DNA from: Rhodoferax ferrireducens
GTDB lineage: Bacteria; Pseudomonadota; Gammaproteobacteria; Burkholderiales; Burkholderiaceae_C
Reading direction: 5' to 3'
Length of the DNA: 64,000 nt
Assembly (NCBI GenBank): GCA_002083775.1
Contig: MTEI01000003.1
Span: 310,001-374,000, forward strand
Shown piece by piece: positions 25,402 to 33,191 of this stretch (positions are counted from its first letter, which is position 1; each line of letters starts with the position of its first letter). A model generated the notes under the pieces. The model was not told the DNA's origin. It saw nothing but the letters and a program-made list of their open reading frames with translations, and did no database searches. Both the position numbers and the translations under genes were made by a program.

Positions 25402-25449
25402 GCGTGGGTTGCGTTGCCGCTGGTGAAGGGTGGAAAAGTGAGCAGGATT

Positions 25450-26130
25450 TTAGGAAGAGAAGGCATCCAGCAAACGCTGCCTGGCCCAATCAACGGTGTG
25501 TTGCAGGTTGGGCAGAACGGGTGCCCGAATGCTCTGCCAGACCAAGGCGGCGCCAGGCGACCCGCGCATTTGCTTCAATGCCGCATCTATCGCGCCAACC
25601 CGGCCAGCCAGCAGCTTGGCCATTGGGGTTGCATGCGTCTGATCAGACGGCAGCAGTGTTTCAATGCACCACCAGTCGAACAAGTCTCTGGGTGTCAGGG
25701 CCCAGCCACGGTAAAAGAGTTTCTTGGCCAGCACTTCTGCAACCGGCTCGAGTTCAAACAGGCAACCCGCTGACTGCTGCGACTCCAGTCCCAGCAATGA
25801 CATGCTGACAATGAAATCAATCTCGCCTTGGGGCACTTTGATTTTCAGTGACGTTGCCCCTTCGTCGTAGGCATCAATGAGGGGCTCAAACCGGTCGTTG
25901 AGCCGGGGCGTGAGGTAACCGATCCACTGGGGGTCGCGAATAAACAGGTCAATGTCATCGCTGATGCGGTGCTGCATGGCCAGCATGAGCCGGGTGCCGC
26001 CACCTAACAGGGGCTTGAAGTCGCACTTGGCCGCCGCAGCCGCATCGCTGACCATCTGCATCGCCAGTTTTTCAAGCATCCGCCAGGAGCCACCGCTCAA
26101 GTGCGCTTGAATCTCGGCGGTGGTCGTCAC
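25450..26130 (-). CDS. AbiEii-like nucleotidyltransferase, putative toxin
   Basis: 226 residues. The start is set at GTG 26130 because it overlaps the upstream stop as GTGA. The nucleotidyltransferase signature is visible: LGGGTRLMLAMQHRISDDIDLFI supplies GG and D-x-D, and GEIDFIVSMS may be the third carboxylate. AbiEii-type enzymes act as toxins of type IV systems by modifying tRNA, usually with an AbiEi regulator. Here the upstream partner is a 96-residue protein without an evident winged helix, so this is a variant layout. The C-terminal half is unrecognised. Confidence 0.78.
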   Translation of the reverse strand: MTTTAEIQAHLSGGSWRMLEKLAMQMVSDAAAAAKCDFKPLLGGGTRLMLAMQHRISDDIDLFIRDPQWIGYLTPRLNDRFEPLIDAYDEGATSLKIKVPQGEIDFIVSMSLLGLESQQSAGCLFELEPVAEVLAKKLFYRGWALTPRDLFDWWCIETLLPSDQTHATPMAKLLAGRVGAIDAALKQMRGSPGAALVWQSIRAPVLPNLQHTVDWARQRLLDAFSS

Positions 26131-26417
26131 AGTTGCCCCGCCACGGCGCGTTCCCACTGCGGGCTTCTGGGCGCCTGGTGGTCCAGCGTGTCGAGGTAGA
26201 GCTGATGGGCATGGGCCACGCTGGTCCCGCTCTCAAGTGCACAGGCCGCAATCAATCGGGGTTCAATTTCTACAAAAAGATAGCCCATCACGGCATTGGC
26301 CTGGGGGGTTTCGGCGGACAGTCGGCCAACACGCAAGGACTCGACCACGTCCTGCGCACTGAGCACGGCGCCAAAGGGGGCGTTCAAGTGTGCGGTGATC
26401 AAGGTCGCTGAATGCAT
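26127..26417 (-). CDS. Small partner protein of the AbiEii-like gene, possible antitoxin
   Basis: 96 residues beginning MHSATLITAHLNAPFGAVLS. The stop overlaps the next start by three bases (GTGA), which strongly implies co-translation. The sequence is acidic, soluble and helical, and contains ALESGTSVAHAHQLYLDTLDH. I recognise no known antitoxin domain in it; its role is inferred only from gene order. It diverges from the ABC exporter ATPase, about 90 bases away. Confidence 0.7.
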   Translation of the reverse strand: MHSATLITAHLNAPFGAVLSAQDVVESLRVGRLSAETPQANAVMGYLFVEIEPRLIAACALESGTSVAHAHQLYLDTLDHQAPRSPQWERAVAGQL

Positions 26418-26508
26418 GGCGATGGCCTTTTGCTGGAGACGGGTGCTGGAGTTTAGCCATTCAAACCCTTTTGATGGGCTTGGTCCGCGCCTCGGTCACA
26501 ATTTGCCC

Positions 26509-27432
26509 ATGAGCGAACCCATTTTTTCAGTCCACGGCCTGGTCAAGCGCTACGGCGAGGCCACCGTGGTCAACGACATGTCTTTTGAGATTGCCCCCGG
26601 CGAATGCCTGGGCGTGATTGGCCCCAACGGCGCCGGCAAAACCACCACCATCCGCATGTGCCTGGGCCTCACCGTGCCAGACGCGGGCACGGTCACGGCG
26701 TTTGACCTGCAAATGCCGCGCGATGCGCTGGCCATTAAGGCGCAGCTTGGCGTGGTCAGCCAGATGGACACGCTCGACCCGGATTTCAGTTGCGCGGAAA
26801 ACCTGCTGGTGTATGGCCGCTACTTTGGCATGAAAGACAAGCAGATCAAGGAGCGCATCCCAAGCCTGCTCGACTTTGCCAGCCTGACCGCCAAGGCCAA
26901 CGCCAAGCCCGGCGAGTTGTCCGGCGGCATGAAACGCCGCCTGAGCCTGGCGCGCGCACTGGTCAACAACCCGCGCCTGCTGCTGCTGGACGAACCCACC
27001 ACCGGGCTCGACCCGCAAGCGCGGCATCTGATGTGGGAGCGGCTGCAACTGCTGTTGCAGCAGGGCAAATCCATTTTGCTGACCACCCATTTCATGGACG
27101 AAGCCGAGCGCCTGTGCCACCGCCTGCTGGTGGTGGACCACGGTAAAAAGATTGCTGAAGGCGCGCCGCGCGACCTGATCCGCCAGTATCTGGAGCCGGA
27201 CGTGGTGGAGGTTTATGGCAACGGCGCGCTGGCGCTGGTCGACGCACCCTTGAAAACGCTGGCTGCGCGGGTCGAAGTGAGTGGTGAGACGGTGTTTTTT
27301 TACACCGAGCAGGCCAAGCCGCTGCTGTTGGCGCTGGAGGCCTACCCGGCGCTGCGCACGCTGCACCGCCCGGCGAACCTGGAGGACTTGTTCCTCAAGC
27401 TCACTGGCCGCCAGATTCGGGAGGATGCATAA
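26509..27432 (+). CDS. ABC exporter ATPase, NodI-like
   Basis: 307 residues from ATG 26509 (MSEPIFSVHGLVKRYG). Walker A is GPNGAGKTT, Q-loop VSQMD, signature LSGGMKRRLSLARAL and Walker B LLLLDEPTTGLDPQAR. The D-loop/H-loop region (LLTTHFMDEAERLC) and the C-terminal domain match the NodI/CcmA/DrrA subfamily of multidrug or lipo-oligosaccharide exporters. It pairs with the permease five bases downstream. The exported substrate is unknown; a nodulation role is not implied in this setting. Confidence 0.92.
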   Translation: MSEPIFSVHGLVKRYGEATVVNDMSFEIAPGECLGVIGPNGAGKTTTIRMCLGLTVPDAGTVTAFDLQMPRDALAIKAQLGVVSQMDTLDPDFSCAENLLVYGRYFGMKDKQIKERIPSLLDFASLTAKANAKPGELSGGMKRRLSLARALVNNPRLLLLDEPTTGLDPQARHLMWERLQLLLQQGKSILLTTHFMDEAERLCHRLLVVDHGKKIAEGAPRDLIRQYLEPDVVEVYGNGALALVDAPLKTLAARVEVSGETVFFYTEQAKPLLLALEAYPALRTLHRPANLEDLFLKLTGRQIREDA

Positions 27433-27437
27433 ATACT

Positions 27438-28283
27438 ATGAATACAAGAGCTGTTGACCCAATGAAAATAAGGGCTGGAGGCCTAAAAAGCCCTTCAATC
27501 TGGCGCGCACCCGAGCTCTCCATGCGCTGGTGGCCGGTGTTTCTGCGCAACCTGCTGGTGTGGCGTAAGCTGGCCATCCCGAGCCTGGTGGGCAACATCG
27601 CCGAGCCGCTGATGTGGCTGGTGGCGTTTGGTTACGGCATGGGCGCGCTGGTGGGCAAGATCACGGTGAACGGCGTGGAGATTCCCTATATCCTGTTCCT
27701 GGCGAGCGGCAGCATCTGCATGAGCGCCATGAACGCCGCCAGTTTCGAGGCGCTGTATTCCGCTTTTTCACGCATGCATGTGCAAAAAACCTGGGACGGC
27801 ATCATGAATGCGCCGGTGAACCTGGACAACATCGTGCTGGCCGAAATGCTGTGGGCGGCGTTCAAGAGCCTGTTCACCGTGACGGCGATTCTGGGCGTGA
27901 TGCTGGCCTTGGGCATCAGCTACAGCCCGAAACTGCTGATCGCCTGGCCGGTGCTGCTGGGTGTGGGTATCACCTTCAGCTGCGTGGCACTGATCTTCAA
28001 CGCCCTGGCCAAGGGCTACGACTTTTTCACCTATTACTTCACGCTGTTTTTGACACCGATGATGTTTTTGAGCGGCATCTTTTTCCCGCTGGAGCAGCTG
28101 CCACCCGTGGTGCGCGCCATCTCGCAGTGGCTGCCGCTGACCAACGCGGTGGACTTGGTGCGTCCGCTGTTCATGGACCAGTGGCCCACCGACTGGTTAC
28201 GCCCGGTGTTGGTGCTGATGGTGTTTGCGGTAGGTGGCTTCTGGATCGCGCTGGCGCTCACGCGCAAGCGTTTTCTGGGATAG
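27438..28283 (+). CDS. ABC-2 type export permease, NodJ-like, with repeat-derived N-terminus
   Basis: 281 residues if started at ATG 27438. Six membrane segments with the NodJ pattern (VGNIAEPLMWLVAFGYGMG, ILFLASGSICMSAMNAASFEALYSAFSRM, FLTPMMFLSGIFFPLEQLP). It is the membrane half of the exporter with the upstream ATPase. Conserved sequence begins only around residue 29 (MRWWPVFLRN, ATG 27522). The first ~17 codons coincide with an AGCCCTT-family palindrome, so either the repeat supplies a new N-terminus or translation starts at 27522. Confidence 0.9.
   Translation: MNTRAVDPMKIRAGGLKSPSIWRAPELSMRWWPVFLRNLLVWRKLAIPSLVGNIAEPLMWLVAFGYGMGALVGKITVNGVEIPYILFLASGSICMSAMNAASFEALYSAFSRMHVQKTWDGIMNAPVNLDNIVLAEMLWAAFKSLFTVTAILGVMLALGISYSPKLLIAWPVLLGVGITFSCVALIFNALAKGYDFFTYYFTLFLTPMMFLSGIFFPLEQLPPVVRAISQWLPLTNAVDLVRPLFMDQWPTDWLRPVLVLMVFAVGGFWIALALTRKRFLG
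27445..27488. repeat. Palindromic repeat, AGCCCTT family, copy 8, at the start of the NodJ-like permease
   Basis: AGAGCTGTTGACCC, then AATAAGGGCTGGAGGCCTAAAA. The left arm has decayed to GACCC while the right arm AAGGGCT (27470-27476) and the GGAGGCCT tail are intact. It begins seven bases after the first possible ATG of the permease. Confidence 0.65.
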
Positions 28284-28308
28284 GCCGGGCTAGGTGAGAT
28301 GCTATTGA

Positions 28309-28355
28309 AGTGATAGCTATTACCCCAAACCGGAAAAGGGCTGGAGTCTATTTTT
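28309..28355. repeat. Palindromic repeat, AGCCCTT family, copy 9
   Basis: TGATAGCTATTACCCC, then AAAAGGGCTGGAGTCTATTTTTT. It lies between convergent stop codons of the NodJ-like permease and the M19 dipeptidase. The T-run after the right arm would suit a terminator. Confidence 0.7.
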
Positions 28356-28367
28356 TATCGTAACGTC

Positions 28368-29360
28368 TCAAGGGACGGTGGTGGCCCACACCTGACTGGC
28401 CACACGGAGCATATTGCCACCCATGACTTGATCCGCCTCGACGGCGCTCAGGCCTACGCCGCGCAGGGCGTCGGGCAATTGTTGCCACGTGTAGATGGGG
28501 GTGTAGCCAATGCCAGTGATGCCGCCGCCATACCCCGCTGAGCGCGGCCACCAGTAGCTGGCGTCAAAGTCGCCGGGTGGGGTGTCGTCCAGCTCCGGCT
28601 GCGAAAAACCGTTGTCCAGCCCGATGCCCACATGCGCCATGCCGACCAGGTCAGCCACATAGGCCACATGCCGCGCCACATCTGCCGCCACCGGGTCTTG
28701 AACACCCAGGAACTTGGAGACACCAGAAATACACACCACGCCACCGGTCGCGGCGCAGGCGCGGATCTGTTCATCGGTGATGTTGCGGCCATGGTCCACC
28801 AGCGCCAGCGGGTTGGCGTGGCTGAAGATCACTGGCTGGCTCGATGCCGCCATGATCTCCAGGCTGCACCGCCGCCCAGTGTGGGAGCAGTCCATCAGCA
28901 GCCCGGCCGCATTCACCGCAGCCACCATGCGCCGTCCCAACGGGGTCAGGCCGCGCTCCACATCGTGGCAGCCATCGGCCACGGGGTTGTTACGGTTGTA
29001 GGCGAAGTGGATTTGCCGCACGCCTAGTTGCGCGTAGAGTGCTACCATCTCGGGCTGTTCCAGCAGTGGCAAAGCGCCTTCCAGGTCAAAGGCTACGCCA
29101 ATCTGCCCACCCGCGCGGGCACGTTCGATATCGGCCACGCTGTTCACTTGGATGTACTTGTCAGGGTGCGCGGCAATGGTGGCGCGGTAACCAGCCATCA
29201 CCGCCATGATCTGCGACACCGGGTTCATGTCCATGCCGACGTTGATCGACACGTGGTTCAGCCCGAATCGGCGCAAGGCGTCAATCGGCTCGAAACTGGC
29301 CTGCGGGTGCAATGGCAGGCACATGTGGGCGTCCCAACGGATCATGGTTTGATTAGGCAA
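28368..29360 (-). CDS. M19-family (membrane/renal dipeptidase-like) metallopeptidase
   Basis: 330 residues, TIM-barrel metal hydrolase. Probable metal ligands: His in WDAHMCLPL, Glu in FDLEGALPL, His in MDCSHTG and His in FSHANPLAL; the active-site Asp is in GIGLDNGFS. The first motif is H-x-C instead of the H-x-D of renal dipeptidase, as in a bacterial branch of the family. There is no signal peptide, so it acts in the cytoplasm on dipeptides or related amides. It lies about 120 bases downstream of the GMC oxidoreductase on the same strand and may share its transcript. Confidence 0.88.
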   Translation of the reverse strand: MPNQTMIRWDAHMCLPLHPQASFEPIDALRRFGLNHVSINVGMDMNPVSQIMAVMAGYRATIAAHPDKYIQVNSVADIERARAGGQIGVAFDLEGALPLLEQPEMVALYAQLGVRQIHFAYNRNNPVADGCHDVERGLTPLGRRMVAAVNAAGLLMDCSHTGRRCSLEIMAASSQPVIFSHANPLALVDHGRNITDEQIRACAATGGVVCISGVSKFLGVQDPVAADVARHVAYVADLVGMAHVGIGLDNGFSQPELDDTPPGDFDASYWWPRSAGYGGGITGIGYTPIYTWQQLPDALRGVGLSAVEADQVMGGNMLRVASQVWATTVP

Positions 29361-29477
29361 GTGATGGTGGTGTGGGGGATGTTAGCCGCGTTGGCGTTTT
29401 TTGACCCGGATGCCCTCACCCGGATCAGCGCGGTTGCCTTGGGGTCGGTGCCCGGGATGAGAGCCAATGCACTTGCC

Positions 29478-31079
29478 TCAAGGCCTCAAAGCTTGATCTG
29501 CCTTGATCAAATCCGCCGCCTTCTCGGCAATCATCATCACCGGGGCGTTGGTGTTGCCGCTGACGATGCGCGGCATGATGGACGCGTCCACCACGCGCAA
29601 GCCTTGCAGCCCGTGCACGCGCAACTGCGCATCCACCACATCCATGTCGCCAGGGCCCATGCGGCAGCTGCCTACCGGGTGGTAGATGGTGTCGGCGTAG
29701 TCGCGGATGACGTGCTCGATCTGCTCGTCGGTCTGGGCAACCGCCGTGGTCGGCAGCTCGCGCCCTCCAAATTTGGCCAGCGCGGGCTGTTTCAGGATGG
29801 TGCGCATCAGTTTGAAGCCGCGCACCAAGCGTTCCATGTCGTCGCGGTGGCTCAAAAAGTCGGGGTCGATCAGCGGCAGCGCCAGCGGGTCTTTGTTGGC
29901 CAGCTGCACGCTGCCTTCGCTCTTGGGCCGCAGCAGGCACACATGGCACGAAAAGCCGTGCCCCCAGGTGAGCGTACGGCCGTGGTTGATGAGTTTGCCA
30001 ATGACAAAGTGCAGTTGCAGGTCAGGCGTGGTCTCGGTTGGCTGGCTTTTGATGAAGCCCCCTGCCTCGGCAAAATTGGTGGTGAGCATGCCGGTGCGGT
30101 GCTGGCGCCACTGCACGGCGCCCTGCAGCGTTTTCAGGCCGCCGGTGACCGACAGGCCAAACAGCTCGGTGTTGCTGGGTACATGCACCACCTGCACCAT
30201 GTCGGGGTGGTCATGCAGGTGCTGGCCCACGCCGGGCAGGTCATGCTGGGTGGCGATGCCTTTGTCCACCAGATGCTGGTGCGGGCCAATGCCCGAGAGC
30301 ATCAGGATCTGCGGCGACTGGATGGCACCGGCGCACAGCAGCACCTCGCGCTGGGCGTTCAGCTGTTTCAGCTGCCCGTCCTGCACAAATTCCACACCCA
30401 CGGCGCGTTTTTTTTCCAGCAGGATGCGCGTGACCTGGGCGCCGGTGAACACCTGCAGGTTTGGCCGGGGTAAAGCGGGGGTCAGGTAGGCCTTGGCGGC
30501 GCTGCAGCGCTCGCCATTTTTATGCGTGGCCTGGTACAGGCCCACGCCTTCCTGGTTGGCGCCGTTGAAGTCCGGGTTGATCTTGAAGCCCGCCTGCGCG
30601 CCCGCCTGCACAAAACGCAGGCCAAACGGGTTGGGGCTGCGCAAATCCATCACGTTGAGCGGGCCGCCCGTGCCATGAAAGTCGTCGCCGCCACGCTCGT
30701 TGTGTTCAGATTTCTTGAAGTACGGCAACACATCGGCCCAGCTCCAGCCGGGGTTACCCAGCGCCGCCCAGTGGTCGTAGTCTTCGTGCTGGCCCCGGAT
30801 GTAACACATGGCATTGATGGAGCTGGAGCCGCCCAGCACCTTGCCGCGCGGCTGGTAGCCCCGGCGCCCGTTCAGGCCGGGCTGCGGCACGGTGGCCATG
30901 GCCCAGCCCGCCAGGCTGAACTTGGCCAGCACCGCCAGCCCGGCTGGACATTGGATCAGCACGCTGCTGTCGGGCGGCCCGGCTTCGAGCAGTGCCACGG
31001 TGATGTCGGGGTTTTCTGAGAGGCGCGCCGCCAGCACACAGCCCGCAGAGCCGCCGCCGATGATGAGGTAGTCAAACAT
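29478..31079 (-). CDS. GMC-family FAD-dependent oxidoreductase, choline/alcohol dehydrogenase type
   Basis: 533 residues from ATG 31079, with GGGAGAC as ribosome binding site. It begins [20 protein letters not shown], the ADP-binding Rossmann motif. GMC signatures follow: [18 protein letters not shown] (signature 1) and [16 protein letters not shown] (signature 2). The catalytic His lies in [10 protein letters not shown] and the Asn in [17 protein letters not shown]. It oxidises an alcohol, possibly choline, using FAD. BetA is the nearest well-known member, but there is no BetB aldehyde dehydrogenase next to it, so the substrate is left open. Confidence 0.92.
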   Translation of the reverse strand: MFDYLIIGGGSAGCVLAARLSENPDITVALLEAGPPDSSVLIQCPAGLAVLAKFSLAGWAMATVPQPGLNGRRGYQPRGKVLGGSSSINAMCYIRGQHEDYDHWAALGNPGWSWADVLPYFKKSEHNERGGDDFHGTGGPLNVMDLRSPNPFGLRFVQAGAQAGFKINPDFNGANQEGVGLYQATHKNGERCSAAKAYLTPALPRPNLQVFTGAQVTRILLEKKRAVGVEFVQDGQLKQLNAQREVLLCAGAIQSPQILMLSGIGPHQHLVDKGIATQHDLPGVGQHLHDHPDMVQVVHVPSNTELFGLSVTGGLKTLQGAVQWRQHRTGMLTTNFAEAGGFIKSQPTETTPDLQLHFVIGKLINHGRTLTWGHGFSCHVCLLRPKSEGSVQLANKDPLALPLIDPDFLSHRDDMERLVRGFKLMRTILKQPALAKFGGRELPTTAVAQTDEQIEHVIRDYADTIYHPVGSCRMGPGDMDVVDAQLRVHGLQGLRVVDASIMPRIVSGNTNAPVMMIAEKAADLIKADQALRP

Positions 31080-31222
31080 AACAATGTCTCCCGGCACAAG
31101 CTGAATCTGGTTCATGGGTCTGAAGAATGGCCGTGGGCTCACGTTATCGCAAAAGCAACGGGGGATGTAGAGGCTGGCCCCCAAGCTGGCGCAGCCCCCA
31201 TGCTTTCGGGCATGATGGGGGT

Positions 31223-32335
31223 GTGACCAAGACCTCTCCCACTCCTTCTTTGTCGGCCAGCGCCAGCGCAGGCCACCCCTACCAGGCGCTAACCCCGGAC
31301 GTGGTTCAGGACGCCTTGGCCAGCATCGGCTTGTATGGCGACGGCCGCCAGATGGCGCTCAGCTCTTATGAAAACCGCGTTTACCAACTGCATCTGGAAG
31401 ACGGCGCGGTGGTGGTGGCCAAGTTTTACCGCCCACAGCGCTGGACCGAGGCGCAGATTCTGGAAGAACACGCTTTTTCTGCCGAGCTGATGGCGGCTGA
31501 AATCCCGGTGTTGGGGCCGATGATGGTGCAGGGCCAAACGCTGCACCACTTTGGCGGCTTTGCCTTCAGCGTCAGCCCCAGCCGCGGTGGCCGAGCGCCC
31601 GAGCTGGATGACCCGGACGTGCTGGAATGGATCGGTCGTTTTCTGGCGCGCATCCACACCGTGGGGGAGAGCAAACCGTTTGCCGTGCGCCCGGCGCTGG
31701 ACCTGCAAACCTTTGGTCTCGACTCGCGCGAGTGGCTGCTGGCCCATGACAAAGTGCCGCTGGACGTGCAATCTGCCTGGGAAAAGGCCTCTACAGATGC
31801 ACTTGATTTAATAGCTAGTGGCCCTTTATCTATAAGGGCTGAAGGCCCAAAAGGCTTGCAACCTCTGGCGCGGGATGAGGAAACCGATGACGAGCAACCT
31901 ATTGAGGGCTTGCGTAGTCTGCGCCTGCACGGCGACTGCCATCCGGGCAACATCCTGTGGACCCCGCTGGAAGCCCCGGCCAGCAGCCTGCCCGGCCCGC
32001 ACTTTGTTGACCTGGACGACGCGCGCATGGGCCCGGCGGTGCAAGACCTGTGGATGCTGCTCAGCGGTGACCGCCAGCAACGCAGCCGCCAGTTGGGCGC
32101 CCTGGTGGATGGCTACGAGCAGTTCCGCCGGTTTGACCGGCGTGAACTGGCGCTGATCGAGCCGCTGCGCACGCTGCGCCTGATCCATTACAGCGCCTGG
32201 CTGGCGCGGCGCTGGGATGACCCGATCTTCGCCATCAACTTCCCGTGGTTTGGCTCCAGCGACTATTGGCAGGGCCAAGTGCAGATGCTGCAAGAGCAGA
32301 TCGAAGCCATGCAGGAAGAGCCGCTGGTGGTGTGA
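31223..32335 (+). CDS. srkA: Stress-response protein kinase SrkA (YihE) with an in-frame palindromic insertion
   Basis: 370 residues from GTG 31223; E. coli SrkA is 328. It has the aminoglycoside-kinase-like fold: SSYENRVYQL (glycine-loop position), VVVAKFYRP (ATP Lys), HGDCHPGNILW (catalytic H-x-D-x4-N) and VDLDDARMG (metal Asp). SrkA phosphorylates Ser/Thr and counters programmed death under stress. Just before the catalytic loop, residues ~195-210 (LIASGPLSIRAEG) are encoded by an AGCCCTT-family palindrome and followed by an acidic stretch. All catalytic residues remain, so it is probably active. GTG is used as start because no in-frame ATG exists upstream of the conserved region. Confidence 0.92.
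   Translation: MTKTSPTPSLSASASAGHPYQALTPDVVQDALASIGLYGDGRQMALSSYENRVYQLHLEDGAVVVAKFYRPQRWTEAQILEEHAFSAELMAAEIPVLGPMMVQGQTLHHFGGFAFSVSPSRGGRAPELDDPDVLEWIGRFLARIHTVGESKPFAVRPALDLQTFGLDSREWLLAHDKVPLDVQSAWEKASTDALDLIASGPLSIRAEGPKGLQPLARDEETDDEQPIEGLRSLRLHGDCHPGNILWTPLEAPASSLPGPHFVDLDDARMGPAVQDLWMLLSGDRQQRSRQLGALVDGYEQFRRFDRRELALIEPLRTLRLIHYSAWLARRWDDPIFAINFPWFGSSDYWQGQVQMLQEQIEAMQEEPLVV
31806..31850. repeat. Palindromic repeat, AGCCCTT family, copy 10, inside srkA
   Basis: ATTTAATAGCTAGTGGCCCT, then TATCTATAAGGGCTGAAGGCC. GGCCCTT (31820-31826) faces AAGGGCT (31834-31840). The 45-base unit is a multiple of three, has no stop in the srkA frame and is translated. Confidence 0.85.
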
Positions 32336-32398
32336 ACCCATCCCCAGTCATGACAGTCGTCGGCGGTCACGCTTTTGATCTCGCCCTCTCCCTCTGAC

Positions 32399-32470
32399 TG
32401 TCACCCCGGCCCTGATCCGGGGTCCATGTCCACGAGTTCCTGGATGGCGGGTCGTGGCCCGCAATGACAG
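32399..32470. repeat. Dispersed palindromic repeat, GTCATCCCGGACTCG family, copy 3
   Basis: TGTCACCCCGGCCCTGATCC, GGGGTCCATGTCCACGAGTT, CCTGGATGGCGGGTCGTGGC, CCGCAATGACAG. It lies between the convergent srkA and hsp20 stop codons, where the AGCCCTT family is found at most other convergent junctions. Confidence 0.8.
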
Positions 32471-32497
32471 CCGGGTCCGCAACAGCAGGCCTATGGT

Positions 32498-32929
32498 TCA
32501 CTCAATGGTGAGTTTTTGCGCCACATTGTCCGCCAGTTTTTTGGGCAGCGTCAGGCTCAGCACCCCGTTCTCGAACTTGGCTTTGGCTTGCGCCTGGTCA
32601 ATGTCCATGGGCAGCTGGAAGCTGCGTGACACCTCGCCAAAATACCGCTCGCTGCGCAGCACGTTGTCGTTGTCGCCGGTGCTGTCTTGCTGCTTCACCT
32701 CGGCTTGAAGCGTTACCAGGTTGCCATCCACCGACACGTGAATGTCTTCTTTGGGCACGCCCGGTATTTCGGCATGCACGGTGTAGGCGTCTTTGCTTTC
32801 CTTGACATCCACCTTGATCTGCGCGGGCGTGGGCAGCGGGTCGCCGTGCAGGGGCCGGACGTAAAACGCCGGGGCGATGTCGCGGAAAAAGTCGTTCAAA
32901 AGATAGCTGCGATTCATCAGAGCAGACAT
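32498..32929 (-). CDS. Small heat-shock protein, Hsp20/alpha-crystallin family
   Basis: 143 residues. A short N-terminal arm is followed by the alpha-crystallin domain (about 38-135: PAQIKVDVKESKDAYTVHAEIPGVPKEDIHV, RSFQLPMDIDQAQAKAKFENGVLSLTLPK). The GVLSLTLPK signature is intact. The C-terminal I-x-I tail is reduced to LTIE. It acts as an ATP-independent holdase for unfolding proteins in the cytoplasm. A candidate heat-shock promoter lies about 70 bases upstream of the ATG, with an AAGGAG ribosome binding site. It is probably monocistronic. Confidence 0.94.
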   Translation of the reverse strand: MSALMNRSYLLNDFFRDIAPAFYVRPLHGDPLPTPAQIKVDVKESKDAYTVHAEIPGVPKEDIHVSVDGNLVTLQAEVKQQDSTGDNDNVLRSERYFGEVSRSFQLPMDIDQAQAKAKFENGVLSLTLPKKLADNVAQKLTIE

Positions 32930-32999
32930 TTGAATTCTCCTTCAGGTTGGCTAAAAGTCAGAAGCCCGGTGCTTGCGCACCGCTGGCTCCTGTTGCCCT

Positions 33000-33028
33000 A
33001 TTTGAGGTGAATCCGGTGTCTTTTCAAG
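33000..33028 (-). promoter_or_regulatory. Candidate sigma-32 (RpoH) promoter of hsp20
   Basis: Read on the minus strand: CTTGAAAA at 33028-33021, 13 bases between the CTTGAA and the next block, then CACCTCAAAT at 33009-33000. The -35 is a perfect match to the heat-shock consensus CTTGAA and the -10 is partial. The leader would be about 65 bases and contains the hairpin CGGTGC-GCAA-GCACCG. Confidence 0.45.
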
Positions 33029-33090
33029 ACCCGGCAGCCAGCACGTACGTAGTTGGGGCGACGCGCTGCCGGGGTGCCCGCAGCAGGCTT

Positions 33091-33191
33091 ATTCCGTTTC
33101 CAAATCATTCGTGTCTAGGCGCGAGGCCGCAGGCAGTGCTGTAGCACGACAAGGCGAAGCAACAACGACACGGGTGATTTAGAAATGGAAT
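33091..33191. repeat. 101-base inverted-repeat element abutting the FKBP stop codon
   Basis: Left arm 33091-33115 (ATTCCGTTTCCAAATC...) and right arm 33167-33191 are complementary at 21 of 25 positions. They enclose about 51 bases of GC-rich sequence (GGCGCGAGGCCGCAGGC...). The right arm ends on the first base of the FKBP stop codon. It looks like a small MITE-like insertion that now forms the 3' end of the FKBP transcript. Confidence 0.7.

Noticed and set aside
24142-25773. A 543-codon plus-strand frame opposite purT and the AbiEii-like gene
   Set aside because: It is antisense to two well-identified genes, rich in His/Gly/Arg as GC-rich shadows are, and spans the boundary between them.
29478-31079. 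Calling the GMC oxidoreductase BetA (choline dehydrogenase)
   Set aside because: The family motifs fit, but betB, betI and a choline transporter are absent nearby, so the specific substrate is not supported.
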